Origin: an uncultured Pseudomonadota bacterium
Lineage (GTDB): Bacteria > Pseudomonadota > Gammaproteobacteria > Methylococcales > Methylomonadaceae
Length of the DNA: 6,025 bases
Direction: 5' to 3'
NCBI GenBank assembly: GCA_903931355.1
Contig: CAIZCB010000320.1
Span: 1-6,025, forward strand
A model generated the notes under the pieces. It had not been told where the DNA came from. It was given only the letters and a program-made list of their open reading frames with translations, and made no database searches. Within the stretch, counting starts at the first letter, position 1, and the number at the start of each line of letters is the position of its first letter. The position numbers and the translations under genes were made by a program. Shown piece by piece: positions 1 through 6,025 of the stretch.

Positions 1-1
1 C

Positions 2-67
2 CTACCCCATCAAGTCGAAATCCAAGGGGTTTTAGTAGGTCAAATGCGTAGTTACACCCACCATTAA
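2..67 (+). CDS. C-terminal end of a LexA-like repressor (5' partial)
   Basis: The frame is open from the left edge to TAA at 65-67, so only the last 21 residues are visible. The tail contains IQGVLVGQMRSY, which fits the I-x-G-x-x-V-G-x-x-R pattern that closes the S24 peptidase-like dimerisation/autocleavage domain of LexA proteins. LexA represses SOS genes and cleaves itself when RecA is activated by DNA damage. The catalytic Ser/Lys and the DNA-binding domain would lie outside the window, so the assignment rests on this short pattern alone. Another S24-family repressor, or an unrelated protein, remains possible. The next ORF starts 13 bases after the stop, suggesting co-transcription. Confidence 0.5.
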   Translation, partial: LPHQVEIQGVLVGQMRSYTHH

Positions 68-68
68 C

Positions 69-73
69 AGGAG
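69..73 (+). promoter_or_regulatory. Ribosome binding site of the 50-residue ORF
   Basis: AGGAG sits 7 bases before the ATG at 81. This is the strongest argument that the short ORF which follows is really translated. Confidence 0.7.
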
Positions 74-80
74 AAAAACC

Positions 81-233
81 ATGATTCGTCAAACCGTTCA
101 CATGCGCGACCAAAAAGCTAATCAAGTTGCAATGGCAATCAAAGCCAATCGCGACGCCGTACTTAATTTAGCCGAAGAAATCACCATGATTTTAGTGTTA
201 TGGGGCATGATATTTATAACGATGGCAAACTAA
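81..233 (+). CDS. Small protein with one hydrophobic C-terminal segment, unknown function
   Basis: This 50-residue ORF begins with ATG behind a good AGGAG site and ends at TAA 231-233. I do not recognise a family. The first 35 or so residues are polar and look helix-forming, with two alanine-rich KAN stretches at about residues 12-14 and 21-23. The end, ITMILVLWGMIFITMAN (residues 34-50), is hydrophobic enough for a single membrane span close to the C-terminus. It lies 13 bases after a LexA-like tail and 6 bases before the NIF3-like reading frame, so all three are probably on one transcript. By position it could be an SOS-controlled small membrane protein. In Pseudomonas, lexA is followed by sulA, but this protein shows no clear SulA likeness. 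It could also be a truncated relic of a larger protein. Confidence 0.6.
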   Translation: MIRQTVHMRDQKANQVAMAIKANRDAVLNLAEEITMILVLWGMIFITMAN

Positions 234-239
234 CTCGGC

Positions 240-413
240 ATGTATAAACTCTGTTTTTATGTGCCTGAGAGTCATTTAGAAATGGTTAAAAGCGCCCTGT
301 TTGCAATCGGCGCAGGTCAGTTTAATCATTATGATCAATGCTGTTGGCAAGTGCTTGGCGAAAGCCAATTTAGACCACTCGCCAACAGCCAAGCTTTTAT
401 TGGTGAAAGTTAA
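240..413 (+). pseudogene. NIF3/YqfO-like protein, truncated after 57 residues
   Basis: The frame starts at ATG 240 with MYKLCFYVPESHLEMVKSAL and continues through GAGQFNHYDQCCWQVLGE and QFRPL to IGES, then TAA at 411-413. This is the N-terminal half of the roughly 100-residue NIF3/YqfO C-terminal-domain-like family (CutA-like fold), annotated in gammaproteobacteria as 'NGG1p interacting factor NIF3'. Intact members continue for about 45 more residues and end in a conserved HPYE-x-PAY motif. That half is missing here, so the protein is probably non-functional. The biochemical role of the family is poorly defined. No Shine-Dalgarno is obvious and the start lies 6 bases after the previous stop, so translation was probably coupled. 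The break lies about 40 bases from the end of the converging ATPase gene. Confidence 0.75.
340..389. repeat. Nested inverted repeat with an inner GAAA-loop hairpin
   Basis: GCTGTTGGC at 340-348 is a perfect inverted match of GCCAACAGC at 381-389. After one mismatch (349/380) the pairing continues with AGTG 350-353 against CACT 376-379. Inside this, TTGGC 355-359 and GCCAA 364-368 form a second stem closed by a GAAA tetraloop at 360-363. The whole lies within the NIF3-like reading frame. There is no T-run directly after it, so it is not a standard terminator. It may have arisen by chance from codon choice, or it may be an RNA structure. Confidence 0.6.
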
Positions 414-428
414 GTGTGGATTATTTTT

Positions 429-476
429 AAAAACTCACCCGCCACTCCAGCTTTCACTGATCTGGAGCAGTTACTC
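429..476 (+). pseudogene. Possible leftover 3' end of the NIF3-like gene
   Basis: In the same frame as the NIF3-like start, beyond the stop at 411-413, codons 444-473 read TPAFTDLEQL. In a neighbouring frame, 427-441 reads LKTHP. Intact NIF3/YqfO-like proteins end with a similar run: a leucine/lysine stretch, HPYE-x-PAY, then a short tail that often contains L-E. The resemblance suggests an internal deletion of roughly 30 codons plus a small frameshift, with the 3' end retained. The match is short and split between frames, so it is inference. The segment from 454 onwards is also the antisense of the ATPase C-terminus. Confidence 0.3.
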
Positions 477-1896
477 TATCCAAAATATTGGCTCCTAATG
501 TATAAGCATACAGACTAGCAGGTATAAACTGAAAATTCACGCCTTTGTACTGAACACTGTCATTAGATATCGTGCGACTAGTAACAAAAAGAGGTTGTTT
601 TATTTGTGGATTGCGTAAAACGAAATCGACATAATTATTCAATTCTTCGCGCACTGAATATGGGCGATCACTCCATTTCACCTCAACAGCCCATAAAGGT
701 TTTTGATCTGACTCATTCAAATAGACAATATCGACTTCACCAGTATTCCAGCGTGCATAATACAGTTCTATTTGCTTATTATGCTGCCATTGACTAAATA
801 TTGCCGTTTCAGTAAGCGCCCCCATAGCGTCAGCATCAATCTCTAATTGACCAAATAGAGCTGCGCGCATCGAAGGATTCGTTAAATAAACCTTAAAACA
901 CATAGCACGTTTAAAGCGTTTAGCATTCTGATCTATTCTCTCTACACGTTTGATTAAGAAAGCAGCTTCAAGATATTCGAGATATCGTTTGATTGTATTT
1001 TTGGCAACCCCCGATGACTTGGATAAACCTTCCAAATTCACCTCATTTCCTGTGTTATAAGCAAGCGTAGTGAATAGACGATTTAACTCCTGAATATCAT
1101 TGATACCGTAAAGACTAGGTAAATCACGTAGAAGAACTTTATCTATAATATCGCTCTTAATATATTGTCCCGGATTACTGCGTATAGTTTTCGAAAACAC
1201 AGCCTCTGGATAACCTCCAAAATTTAGATATTTTACAAATTCATCGTTTAATGCATTTATATTTCTAGTTGAATATTCAAAAAAAATTGAATCTTTATGC
1301 CTTTCTCTCTCTATTAGCTCGTCTTCTCTGCCTATAAAAAATAAATATTCAGCGAAAGTCAATGGTGGCAATACATAGTCGGTGAACCTACCAGCGCCAG
1401 ACTCATTGCTTTTTAATCGTAGAGCCGCAGCGGCTGAACCAGTGGCAACAAATCTGTAGTCAGGATAGGAATCTACTAATGATTTTAAGTGAACTTCCCA
1501 ATTCTTAAGATATTGGATTTCATCAAAGAATACATAAAGCGTATTATCGCGTTTATGCGCAAATAATCCTTTGAAGAGCCCAAGAATACCTTCAAGCGAA
1601 AGACCTGTATAAATTGGCGTCTCAAGTGAGACATAAAGAATAGCATTTGAATCAACACCAGCATCTAGTAATGCACGCACTGAATGAAACACCATTACGG
1701 TTTTACCGATTCTACGTGGTCCCATTAATACAATCGCTCTTCGTAATGAGGTATCAATAATGGTTCGATGAAATGTATCGAAGTACTTTCGGCGAGGGGT
1801 ATTTTCAAATGCTATCTTGCTATTGACTCCACCTTCCCACCACGGATTGTCAAATTTGAGCCGCGCGACAATATCTTCCTTAGCTATCTCAAGCAT
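454..1896 (-). CDS. AAA_14/DUF4143 family ATPase with PD-(D/E)xK-like C-terminal domain
   Basis: A complete 480-residue protein. Walker A is GPRRIGKT at residues 59-66 and Walker B is YVFFDEIQ at 121-128, with the D125/E126 pair. A sensor-like strand, RFVATGS, lies at 148-154. A winged-helix-like segment (VNLEGLSKSSGVAKNTIKRY) spans 286-305. The C-terminal DUF4143-type region carries E363, D389 (GEVDI) and E405-x-K407 (VEVKWS), spaced like a PD-(D/E)xK nuclease fold. The family is widespread, strain-variable and of largely unknown role. The ATP site looks intact; nuclease activity is not proven for the family. The ATG is the first in frame after a stop four codons upstream, with only a weak GTGAG site 8 bases before it. 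It stands alone on its strand and converges on the broken NIF3-like gene, with AT-rich composition, which suggests acquired DNA. Confidence 0.9.
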   Translation of the reverse strand: MLEIAKEDIVARLKFDNPWWEGGVNSKIAFENTPRRKYFDTFHRTIIDTSLRRAIVLMGPRRIGKTVMVFHSVRALLDAGVDSNAILYVSLETPIYTGLSLEGILGLFKGLFAHKRDNTLYVFFDEIQYLKNWEVHLKSLVDSYPDYRFVATGSAAAALRLKSNESGAGRFTDYVLPPLTFAEYLFFIGREDELIERERHKDSIFFEYSTRNINALNDEFVKYLNFGGYPEAVFSKTIRSNPGQYIKSDIIDKVLLRDLPSLYGINDIQELNRLFTTLAYNTGNEVNLEGLSKSSGVAKNTIKRYLEYLEAAFLIKRVERIDQNAKRFKRAMCFKVYLTNPSMRAALFGQLEIDADAMGALTETAIFSQWQHNKQIELYYARWNTGEVDIVYLNESDQKPLWAVEVKWSDRPYSVREELNNYVDFVLRNPQIKQPLFVTSRTISNDSVQYKGVNFQFIPASLYAYTLGANILDRVTAPDQ

Positions 1897-2129
1897 ACTG
1901 ATTACTCACAAAATTAGAATAATGACCTTATCTTAGTTTACTTAACAAACAAGATCAATCAATTGACTCTAATGCACACAACTATTAACTAGCTACTTTA
2001 AATTTCAACTCTTTATCAGGCCAAAACAAGATGATGAATAAGACCTTTTCTTTGATGGCTGGTTGAGCTGCAATTTTTGGTAGTTATCATTGAGATCTCA
2101 TATTTTTAATCCCGCCCCCAAATAGACAT
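1897..2129. other. AT-rich intergenic stretch without a supported gene
   Basis: This stretch separates the ATPase start from the ssb terminator. It should contain the ATPase promoter on the minus strand, but I see only poor -35/-10 matches near 1925-1965 and cannot choose among them. All ORFs are short and lack a start with a ribosome binding site. No NIF3 remainder, transposase fragment or tRNA was recognised. Confidence 0.6.
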
Positions 2130-2164
2130 AAAAAAACCCAACAAGAACAAGCCTTACTGGGTTT
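2130..2164 (-). terminator. ssb: Intrinsic terminator of the transporter-ssb transcript
   Basis: Read on the minus strand, AAACCCA (2164-2158) pairs with TGGGTTT (2140-2134). The loop can extend the stem by a further AAG/CTT pairing after two mismatches. The hairpin runs straight into a seven-T run at 2136-2130. It begins 22 bases after the ssb stop codon. The opposite strand has no T-run, so it should act only for ssb. Confidence 0.85.
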
Positions 2165-2186
2165 GCTTAGTTTTTAAGCGTTCAAT

Positions 2187-2651
2187 TTAGAACGGAATAT
2201 CATCATCAAAATCGTCAAAAGAAGTTGGGGCAGATTGTGGGCCTGCGGCTGGTGCAGAGGGACGATTGTCATAGCTGCTGGCTGGCGGGGTGTTGTTATC
2301 GCCATAGTTAGCGGTGCCGCCACTACGCGCATCTAACATGTGCATTTCATCAGCAACAATCTCAGTGGTGTAACGATCTTGACCATCCTGACCTTGCCAT
2401 TTTTGGGTGCGGATACGGCCTTCAACATAAGCTTGGCTGCCTTTTTTCAAATACTCGCCAGCAATTTTTGCCAAACCGCCAAAAAACACCACGCGATGCC
2501 ATTCGGTTTCTTCTTTACGTTCGTTAGTATTTCTATCTCTCCAACGACGACTGGTTGCCAAACGAATGGTGGTGATCGCATCACCGCTTGGCATATAACG
2601 TACTTCTGGATCAGCGCCTAAACGACCGATCAACATCACTTTGTTCAACAT
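2187..2651 (-). CDS. ssb: Single-stranded DNA-binding protein SSB
   Basis: A 154-residue SSB that coats single-stranded DNA in replication, recombination and repair and recruits partner proteins. The OB fold covers residues 1 to about 108, opening with [22 protein letters not shown]. The DNA-stacking aromatics known from E. coli SSB are kept: W37, W51, F57 and W85. A Gly/Pro/Ser/Ala/Asn-rich linker follows (about 109-145), then the acidic tip DDFDDDIPF (146-154) that binds repair and replication partners. The length is slightly below that of E. coli SSB (about 178), because of a shorter linker. The ATG lies 6 bases after AAGGAG. The gene begins 60 bases after the transporter stop on the same strand with no terminator between, so at least part of its transcription probably comes from upstream. 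Confidence 0.97.
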   Translation of the reverse strand: MLNKVMLIGRLGADPEVRYMPSGDAITTIRLATSRRWRDRNTNERKEETEWHRVVFFGGLAKIAGEYLKKGSQAYVEGRIRTQKWQGQDGQDRYTTEIVADEMHMLDARSGGTANYGDNNTPPASSYDNRPSAPAAGPQSAPTSFDDFDDDIPF

Positions 2652-2657
2652 ACATAT

Positions 2658-2663
2658 CTCCTT
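2658..2663 (-). promoter_or_regulatory. ssb: Ribosome binding site of ssb
   Basis: AAGGAG on the minus strand lies 6 bases before the ssb ATG (2651-2649). It supports the MLNKV start, slightly shorter at the N-terminus than E. coli SSB. Confidence 0.8.
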
Positions 2664-2711
2664 ATTAAATTTAGCAATGGCGCGAGTTTAATGGATTACA
2701 GCGGCAAACCA

Positions 2712-4094
2712 CTACCACTGCTTTAAAAATAAACTCAATTGATTTTTATCCAGCTTTTGATTATCGACCTTTAAATAAGCGGCCTGTTCTTCAAAATGCA
2801 TCCGTACTTCTTCGATACCGTTAATCGCTAATAACTGCTTAGAAAACTCAGCGGCTTGCTCTGGTTTAACTTGTTCTAATGACAACAATAAATTCGCCAC
2901 ATAGCGCGGCGGTGACATAAACCAAGCGATTAAAATCCAACTCGCAGCTATCGCCGCAGAAAACACAAATACCGCTGTAGGCCCAAATTCGCCATACAAC
3001 CAACCGCCACTAGCACCACCTAAAAAAGCACCGATAAACTGAGCGCTGGAGTAAATCCCCATGGCTGTACCTTTTAAATCGCCAGGCGCGGTTTTAGAAA
3101 TTAAAGAAGGTAAAGTCGCTTCTAGCAAGTTAAAGCCGCAGAAAAACAGCCATAAACAAGCAATCAAGCCGATTAATTGGCCATGAAACAGTACAAAACC
3201 GCAGTTAGCAATCACCAATAAGGCAATCGCGCCCAAAAACACCTTTTTCATTTGGCGTTTTTTCTCGGCAATAATCACAAACGGGATTATCATCGCCATC
3301 GAAGTAATCAACACTGGCAAATACACCATCCAATGACTACCGCCTTGCAAGCCGGCATCACGCATCAACAATGGCACCACGACGAAACTGGCCATCAAGA
3401 TTAAATGCAGAGCAAAAATGCCATAGTTAAGACGGAGCAAATCGGGGTTTTTAATCACCGTGCCTAATTCAGAGGGAATGTATTCGGCTTCTCGATGGGT
3501 GGTAATTTTTTGCGGATTAGGTACCACAAACAGCACCACCAAAATCGCCAATGCCGCCAAAATCGCGATCATCCAGAAAATGCCGCTGATACCGAAATGA
3601 TCAGCAATGATAGGGCCTAGCGTAATCGCCACCCCAAATGAAACGCCAATACTGGCACCAATCGTCGCCATCGCTTTCGTGCGATGCACTTCTTGAGTTA
3701 AATCCGCCAACAAGGCCATCACCGCCGCCGAAACCGCGCCACAACCTTGCAAAGCCCGACCAATCAATACACCATAAATATCAGTCGATAAAGCAGCAAC
3801 CACGCTACCAAACACAAACAACACCAAACCAATAATAATGATGGATTTGCGGCTAAAGCGGTCGGACAACAAACCAAACGGAATTTGCAACACGGCTTGA
3901 GTGAGACCGTAAATGCCCATCGTCAAACCGACTAGCTTGGGCGTAGAACCTGGCATTTGCTCGGTAAACAACGACAGCACCGGCAACAACATGAACAACC
4001 CCAGCATCCGCAAGGCGTAAATACTAGCCAGCGAAACCGTTGCCCGCTTCTCCATCGCCGTCATTGGACTGGTAATATCCTGAACCTGTGTCAA
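2712..4094 (-). CDS. YajR-like MFS transporter with C-terminal YAM domain
   Basis: A 460-residue inner-membrane protein, probably a proton-driven exporter of unknown substrate. I count 12 hydrophobic segments at roughly 21-43, 56-76, 84-103, 107-131, 141-165, 170-192, 222-244, 256-278, 284-304, 308-330, 342-366 and 371-393. MFS motif A, GLLSDRFSRK (74-83), lies in the TM2-TM3 loop. The soluble tail, about 400-460 with INGIEEVRMHF and AYLKVDNQKLD, matches the ferredoxin-like YAM domain of E. coli YajR (about 454 residues), so the length fits. Start: TTG at 4094-4092, chosen because AGGAG lies 7 bases before it; ATG codons at residues 11 and 14 have no comparable site. It sits between a sensor kinase and ssb on one strand. 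Placement beside ssb is known in gammaproteobacteria such as Pseudomonas. Confidence 0.9.
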   Translation of the reverse strand: MTQVQDITSPMTAMEKRATVSLASIYALRMLGLFMLLPVLSLFTEQMPGSTPKLVGLTMGIYGLTQAVLQIPFGLLSDRFSRKSIIIIGLVLFVFGSVVAALSTDIYGVLIGRALQGCGAVSAAVMALLADLTQEVHRTKAMATIGASIGVSFGVAITLGPIIADHFGISGIFWMIAILAALAILVVLFVVPNPQKITTHREAEYIPSELGTVIKNPDLLRLNYGIFALHLILMASFVVVPLLMRDAGLQGGSHWMVYLPVLITSMAMIIPFVIIAEKKRQMKKVFLGAIALLVIANCGFVLFHGQLIGLIACLWLFFCGFNLLEATLPSLISKTAPGDLKGTAMGIYSSAQFIGAFLGGASGGWLYGEFGPTAVFVFSAAIAASWILIAWFMSPPRYVANLLLSLEQVKPEQAAEFSKQLLAINGIEEVRMHFEEQAAYLKVDNQKLDKNQLSLFLKQW

Positions 4095-4101
4095 ACCAAA
4101 A

Positions 4102-4106
4102 CTCCT
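4102..4106 (-). promoter_or_regulatory. Ribosome binding site that fixes a TTG start for the transporter
   Basis: AGGAG on the minus strand lies 7 bases before TTG 4094-4092. The in-frame ATG codons 10 and 13 codons further in lack a site at proper spacing, so TTG is the better start. Confidence 0.7.
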
Positions 4107-4133
4107 GAAACTGCTGAATCAAAAAAGGTGGCT

Positions 4134-4142
4134 ATAGTACCA
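4134..4142 (-). promoter_or_regulatory. Possible extended -10 promoter for transporter-ssb
   Basis: The minus strand reads TGGTACTAT, an extended -10 pattern (TG-n followed by TACTAT, 4 of 6 to consensus), at the end of the kinase gene and about 40 bases before the transporter start. No good -35 box is seen 17 bases upstream. It may allow transporter and ssb expression independent of the kinase gene. Weak evidence. Confidence 0.25.
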
Positions 4143-4144
4143 GC

Positions 4145-6025
4145 TTATCCAGCATCGACTCCAGATTGAGAGCGTTCGTTAAAGTTATTGGGTAACCATA
4201 AAGTGAAACAAACGTAGGCTTGATCAGGAATATAACGAATATTTCCACCAAGCATTTTTGCTAAATTTGCAACCAGATACAGCCCCTGCCCTGTCCCTGA
4301 TAAACGAGTATTATTATTGGCTCGATAATATTTCTGGAAAACTTTTTCAGGATCGGGAAAACCAAATCTACCTGGCATATTAATAATCGAAATCGCAACA
4401 CCGTCCTTATCACCCTGAGAATCTCTACGAACTTTTATTTCAATAGTCGTATAAGGATCGCTATATTTATTTGCATTATCAACAAGATTAGACAAAATAA
4501 TCCTCAACAACTGATCATCAGTTATCAAATAAATTGAATCATGACAATAAATATTGATTCTTTTAGCAGCAATACTTTGCTTCTTTTTATCCATTAACAA
4601 GCCAAACAAATCGACCTTCTCTAAAACCAAATCCAGCTTATTGTCTTCGACTTGAGAAACTTGCAAACAACGTTCAATGACAGTATTCATATCATTAACT
4701 GCATTATTCAAATGATTTACATGCTCGACTGAGAACTCTTTAATCCCTAAAATCATTTTAATTAGTGCAAGCGGTGTCTTTAGATCATGAGCCAAAATAC
4801 CTAAAAACTGACTTCTTTCCTCTTGATGCTGCCATTCGACATCAATTTCTCGCTGTTTAATCTCTAATTGTGTAACCGCTAATTGACGACTTTTCTCTAT
4901 ATGATATGCCCTAATTTGCAATACAACCATCAATAGCGTACCGGAAAAAAAACCCTGGAATATCCGACCTTGTAAAAACAGCTCTCCAGTTGAAAAAACA
5001 CCAATAACAGCAAAAATAAAAAATAAAGATAAAACTGAAACCAATGCATAAGTTGCCATCACAATTTTATTCAATAAAATCGAATGACTTTCAGCCCAAT
5101 TCAATCTACGGCTATTTAATACTAACGACAAGAACACAAATAATGGACTAACAGTCGAAGCAATCATATTAAATTGCAAGGCACGCATTGGGTGCCCGCT
5201 AAACACCAATAATAACGCAATAGGAAAAAACAATAACAATGAAAAAAGCACCAATGAACCGCGTCTTCTTGATTGATACTCTTTAAGAAACATATAATCA
5301 AAGAAAACTATACAAGCTCCATAGCAAATTACAAAAAAACTTGTCAATTCATCAATAAATAAGACCGATACCTTATCAGCAAACAAAAACCTGAAATATC
5401 CATATATAAAAACTGTTGAAAAAAAACCAAAAAACTGTTTAACAGCAAAAACAAAAACCAACCGCTCTTTTGAGAAAATAAAAAAATAAACACTCAACAA
5501 CAGAAAACATAAGAAATAAGCAACACTAAACTCATACAAAAACTCTCGTTTTTTTTCAAAATTATAGGCTTCACTGAGAGTAAAAACCTCAACATCAATA
5601 AGATTCGCACTGGTAGTTTTCAGCCTTAACCAAATATCCCTTGGAATATCGCCTCTTTGAATTACTTTACTAAAACTTAAGGACTGATATTGATCATTTT
5701 CTCTCAAATTAAAATCGACCGTATCACCAACAAAATAAGGTTGACTTCCATTATTGCGTGAATCATAAATTTGAATTTGATCAAGATTCGAAGGACGAAT
5801 TAGCATTACTAAAGATTCATTCGGATTTGAAATATCTGATAACTTCTTCTGTGGATCTAAGGTTATTCGCAACCAAAATGCAGAATCCACATAACCTTTC
5901 GCTAAAAAACCATCATACTCAACAAAGTTTTTTACCTTAACCTCGTCCAACTTCAGTTGATTGGTTTTATCTTCGAAATAGGCTCTTTTTATTATAAAAT
6001 CTTCAGCAGCAAAACTAGGTTTTAC
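4145..6025 (-). CDS. 7TMR-DISM sensor histidine kinase (5' partial)
   Basis: The frame stays open to the right edge, giving 626 visible residues. A TTG at 5950 is not the start: residues upstream of it (RAYFEDKTNQLKL) belong to the 7TMR-DISMED2 sensor domain, which opens near the edge. Visible order: periplasmic DISMED2 (about 8-155, with FWLRITL and DIWLRLK); seven membrane segments (about 164-372); a helical linker (375-405); HisKA with H413 in AHDLKTPL; HATPase_c with N-box NLVDNANK (N517), F-box FQKYYR (from 563) and G2 GTGQGL (577-582). The usual G1 motif (DxGxG) is replaced by NMPGRFGFPDPEKVF, a variant I associate with this kinase subgroup, so activity is still likely. It should autophosphorylate in response to an unknown periplasmic ligand. 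No receiver domain is attached and no response regulator is in the window. It ends 50 bases before the transporter start. AT-rich compared with transporter and ssb. Confidence 0.93.
   Translation of the reverse strand, partial: VKPSFAAEDFIIKRAYFEDKTNQLKLDEVKVKNFVEYDGFLAKGYVDSAFWLRITLDPQKKLSDISNPNESLVMLIRPSNLDQIQIYDSRNNGSQPYFVGDTVDFNLRENDQYQSLSFSKVIQRGDIPRDIWLRLKTTSANLIDVEVFTLSEAYNFEKKREFLYEFSVAYFLCFLLLSVYFFIFSKERLVFVFAVKQFFGFFSTVFIYGYFRFLFADKVSVLFIDELTSFFVICYGACIVFFDYMFLKEYQSRRRGSLVLFSLLLFFPIALLLVFSGHPMRALQFNMIASTVSPLFVFLSLVLNSRRLNWAESHSILLNKIVMATYALVSVLSLFFIFAVIGVFSTGELFLQGRIFQGFFSGTLLMVVLQIRAYHIEKSRQLAVTQLEIKQREIDVEWQHQEERSQFLGILAHDLKTPLALIKMILGIKEFSVEHVNHLNNAVNDMNTVIERCLQVSQVEDNKLDLVLEKVDLFGLLMDKKKQSIAAKRINIYCHDSIYLITDDQLLRIILSNLVDNANKYSDPYTTIEIKVRRDSQGDKDGVAISIINMPGRFGFPDPEKVFQKYYRANNNTRLSGTGQGLYLVANLAKMLGGNIRYIPDQAYVCFTLWLPNNFNERSQSGVDAG

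Noticed and set aside
301..498. 65-codon plus-strand ORF across the NIF3-like region
   Set aside because: It is out of frame with the recognisable NIF3-like protein, and its own translation shows no family pattern apart from the short LKTHP stretch discussed above.
433..1909. ACTCAC present on both sides of the ATPase gene (433-438 and 1904-1909) as a possible target-site duplication
   Set aside because: A 6-base match in AT-rich flanks is expected by chance, and the right copy lies only 8 bases from the ATPase start codon.
2030..2065. Plus-strand MMNKTFSLMAG, resembling the start of a secreted protein
   Set aside because: It stops after 11 codons and has no ribosome binding site.
1985..2083. 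Minus-strand open stretch of 32 codons ending in FWPDKELKFKVAS, resembling the end of a protein
   Set aside because: It has no start codon with a ribosome binding site, begins at a stop, and matches no family I recognise. It could be a gene remnant but cannot be supported.
4115..4142. Weak hairpin (TGGT/GCCA) followed by six T residues on the minus strand between kinase and transporter
   Set aside because: The stem is only 4 bp with a G-T pair and two bases separate it from the T-run, so it is too weak to call a terminator.
1..6025. LexA-type SOS boxes (CTGT, 8 bases, ACAG)
   Set aside because: I found no convincing match on reading the window; any lexA operator would be upstream of the left edge.

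Overview
The window looks like a chromosomal segment of a gammaproteobacterium of moderate to low GC. The clues are an SSB ending in DDFDDDIPF, a YajR-type MFS transporter placed directly upstream of ssb (a pairing known from gammaproteobacteria, often near uvrA), and a short NIF3/YqfO-like protein. A methanotroph-like (Methylococcales) origin is possible but is only an impression.

Left end, plus strand (1-413): the last 21 codons of a protein whose tail resembles the C-terminus of LexA; 13 bases later a well-translated 50-residue ORF with a hydrophobic C-terminal segment; 6 bases later a NIF3/YqfO-like gene cut short at 57 residues. The three are spaced like one operon. If the first gene is lexA, the small membrane-type protein is in a position to be SOS-induced.

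Middle, minus strand (454-1896): a complete AAA_14/DUF4143-type ATPase with a PD-(D/E)xK-like C-terminal domain, running towards the broken NIF3 gene. Its final codons lie antisense to what may be leftover NIF3 3' sequence. A gene-poor, AT-rich stretch (1897-2129) separates it from the next block, and I see no gene there.

Right half, minus strand (6025-2130): a 7TMR-DISM sensor histidine kinase whose reading frame runs off the right edge, so its true start lies outside. It is followed after 49 untranslated bases by a YajR-like 12-TM transporter with a C-terminal YAM domain and a TTG start, then by ssb and a clear intrinsic terminator. The kinase has no response regulator in the window. The kinase and ATPase genes look richer in A/T than the transporter and ssb, which fits an older core (transporter-ssb) flanked by accessory genes.

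No tRNA, rRNA, CRISPR array, transposase or recognisable IS was found. The points most worth following are the small membrane ORF behind the LexA-like gene and the broken NIF3/ATPase junction with its nested hairpin. I did not find a clearly new multi-gene system.
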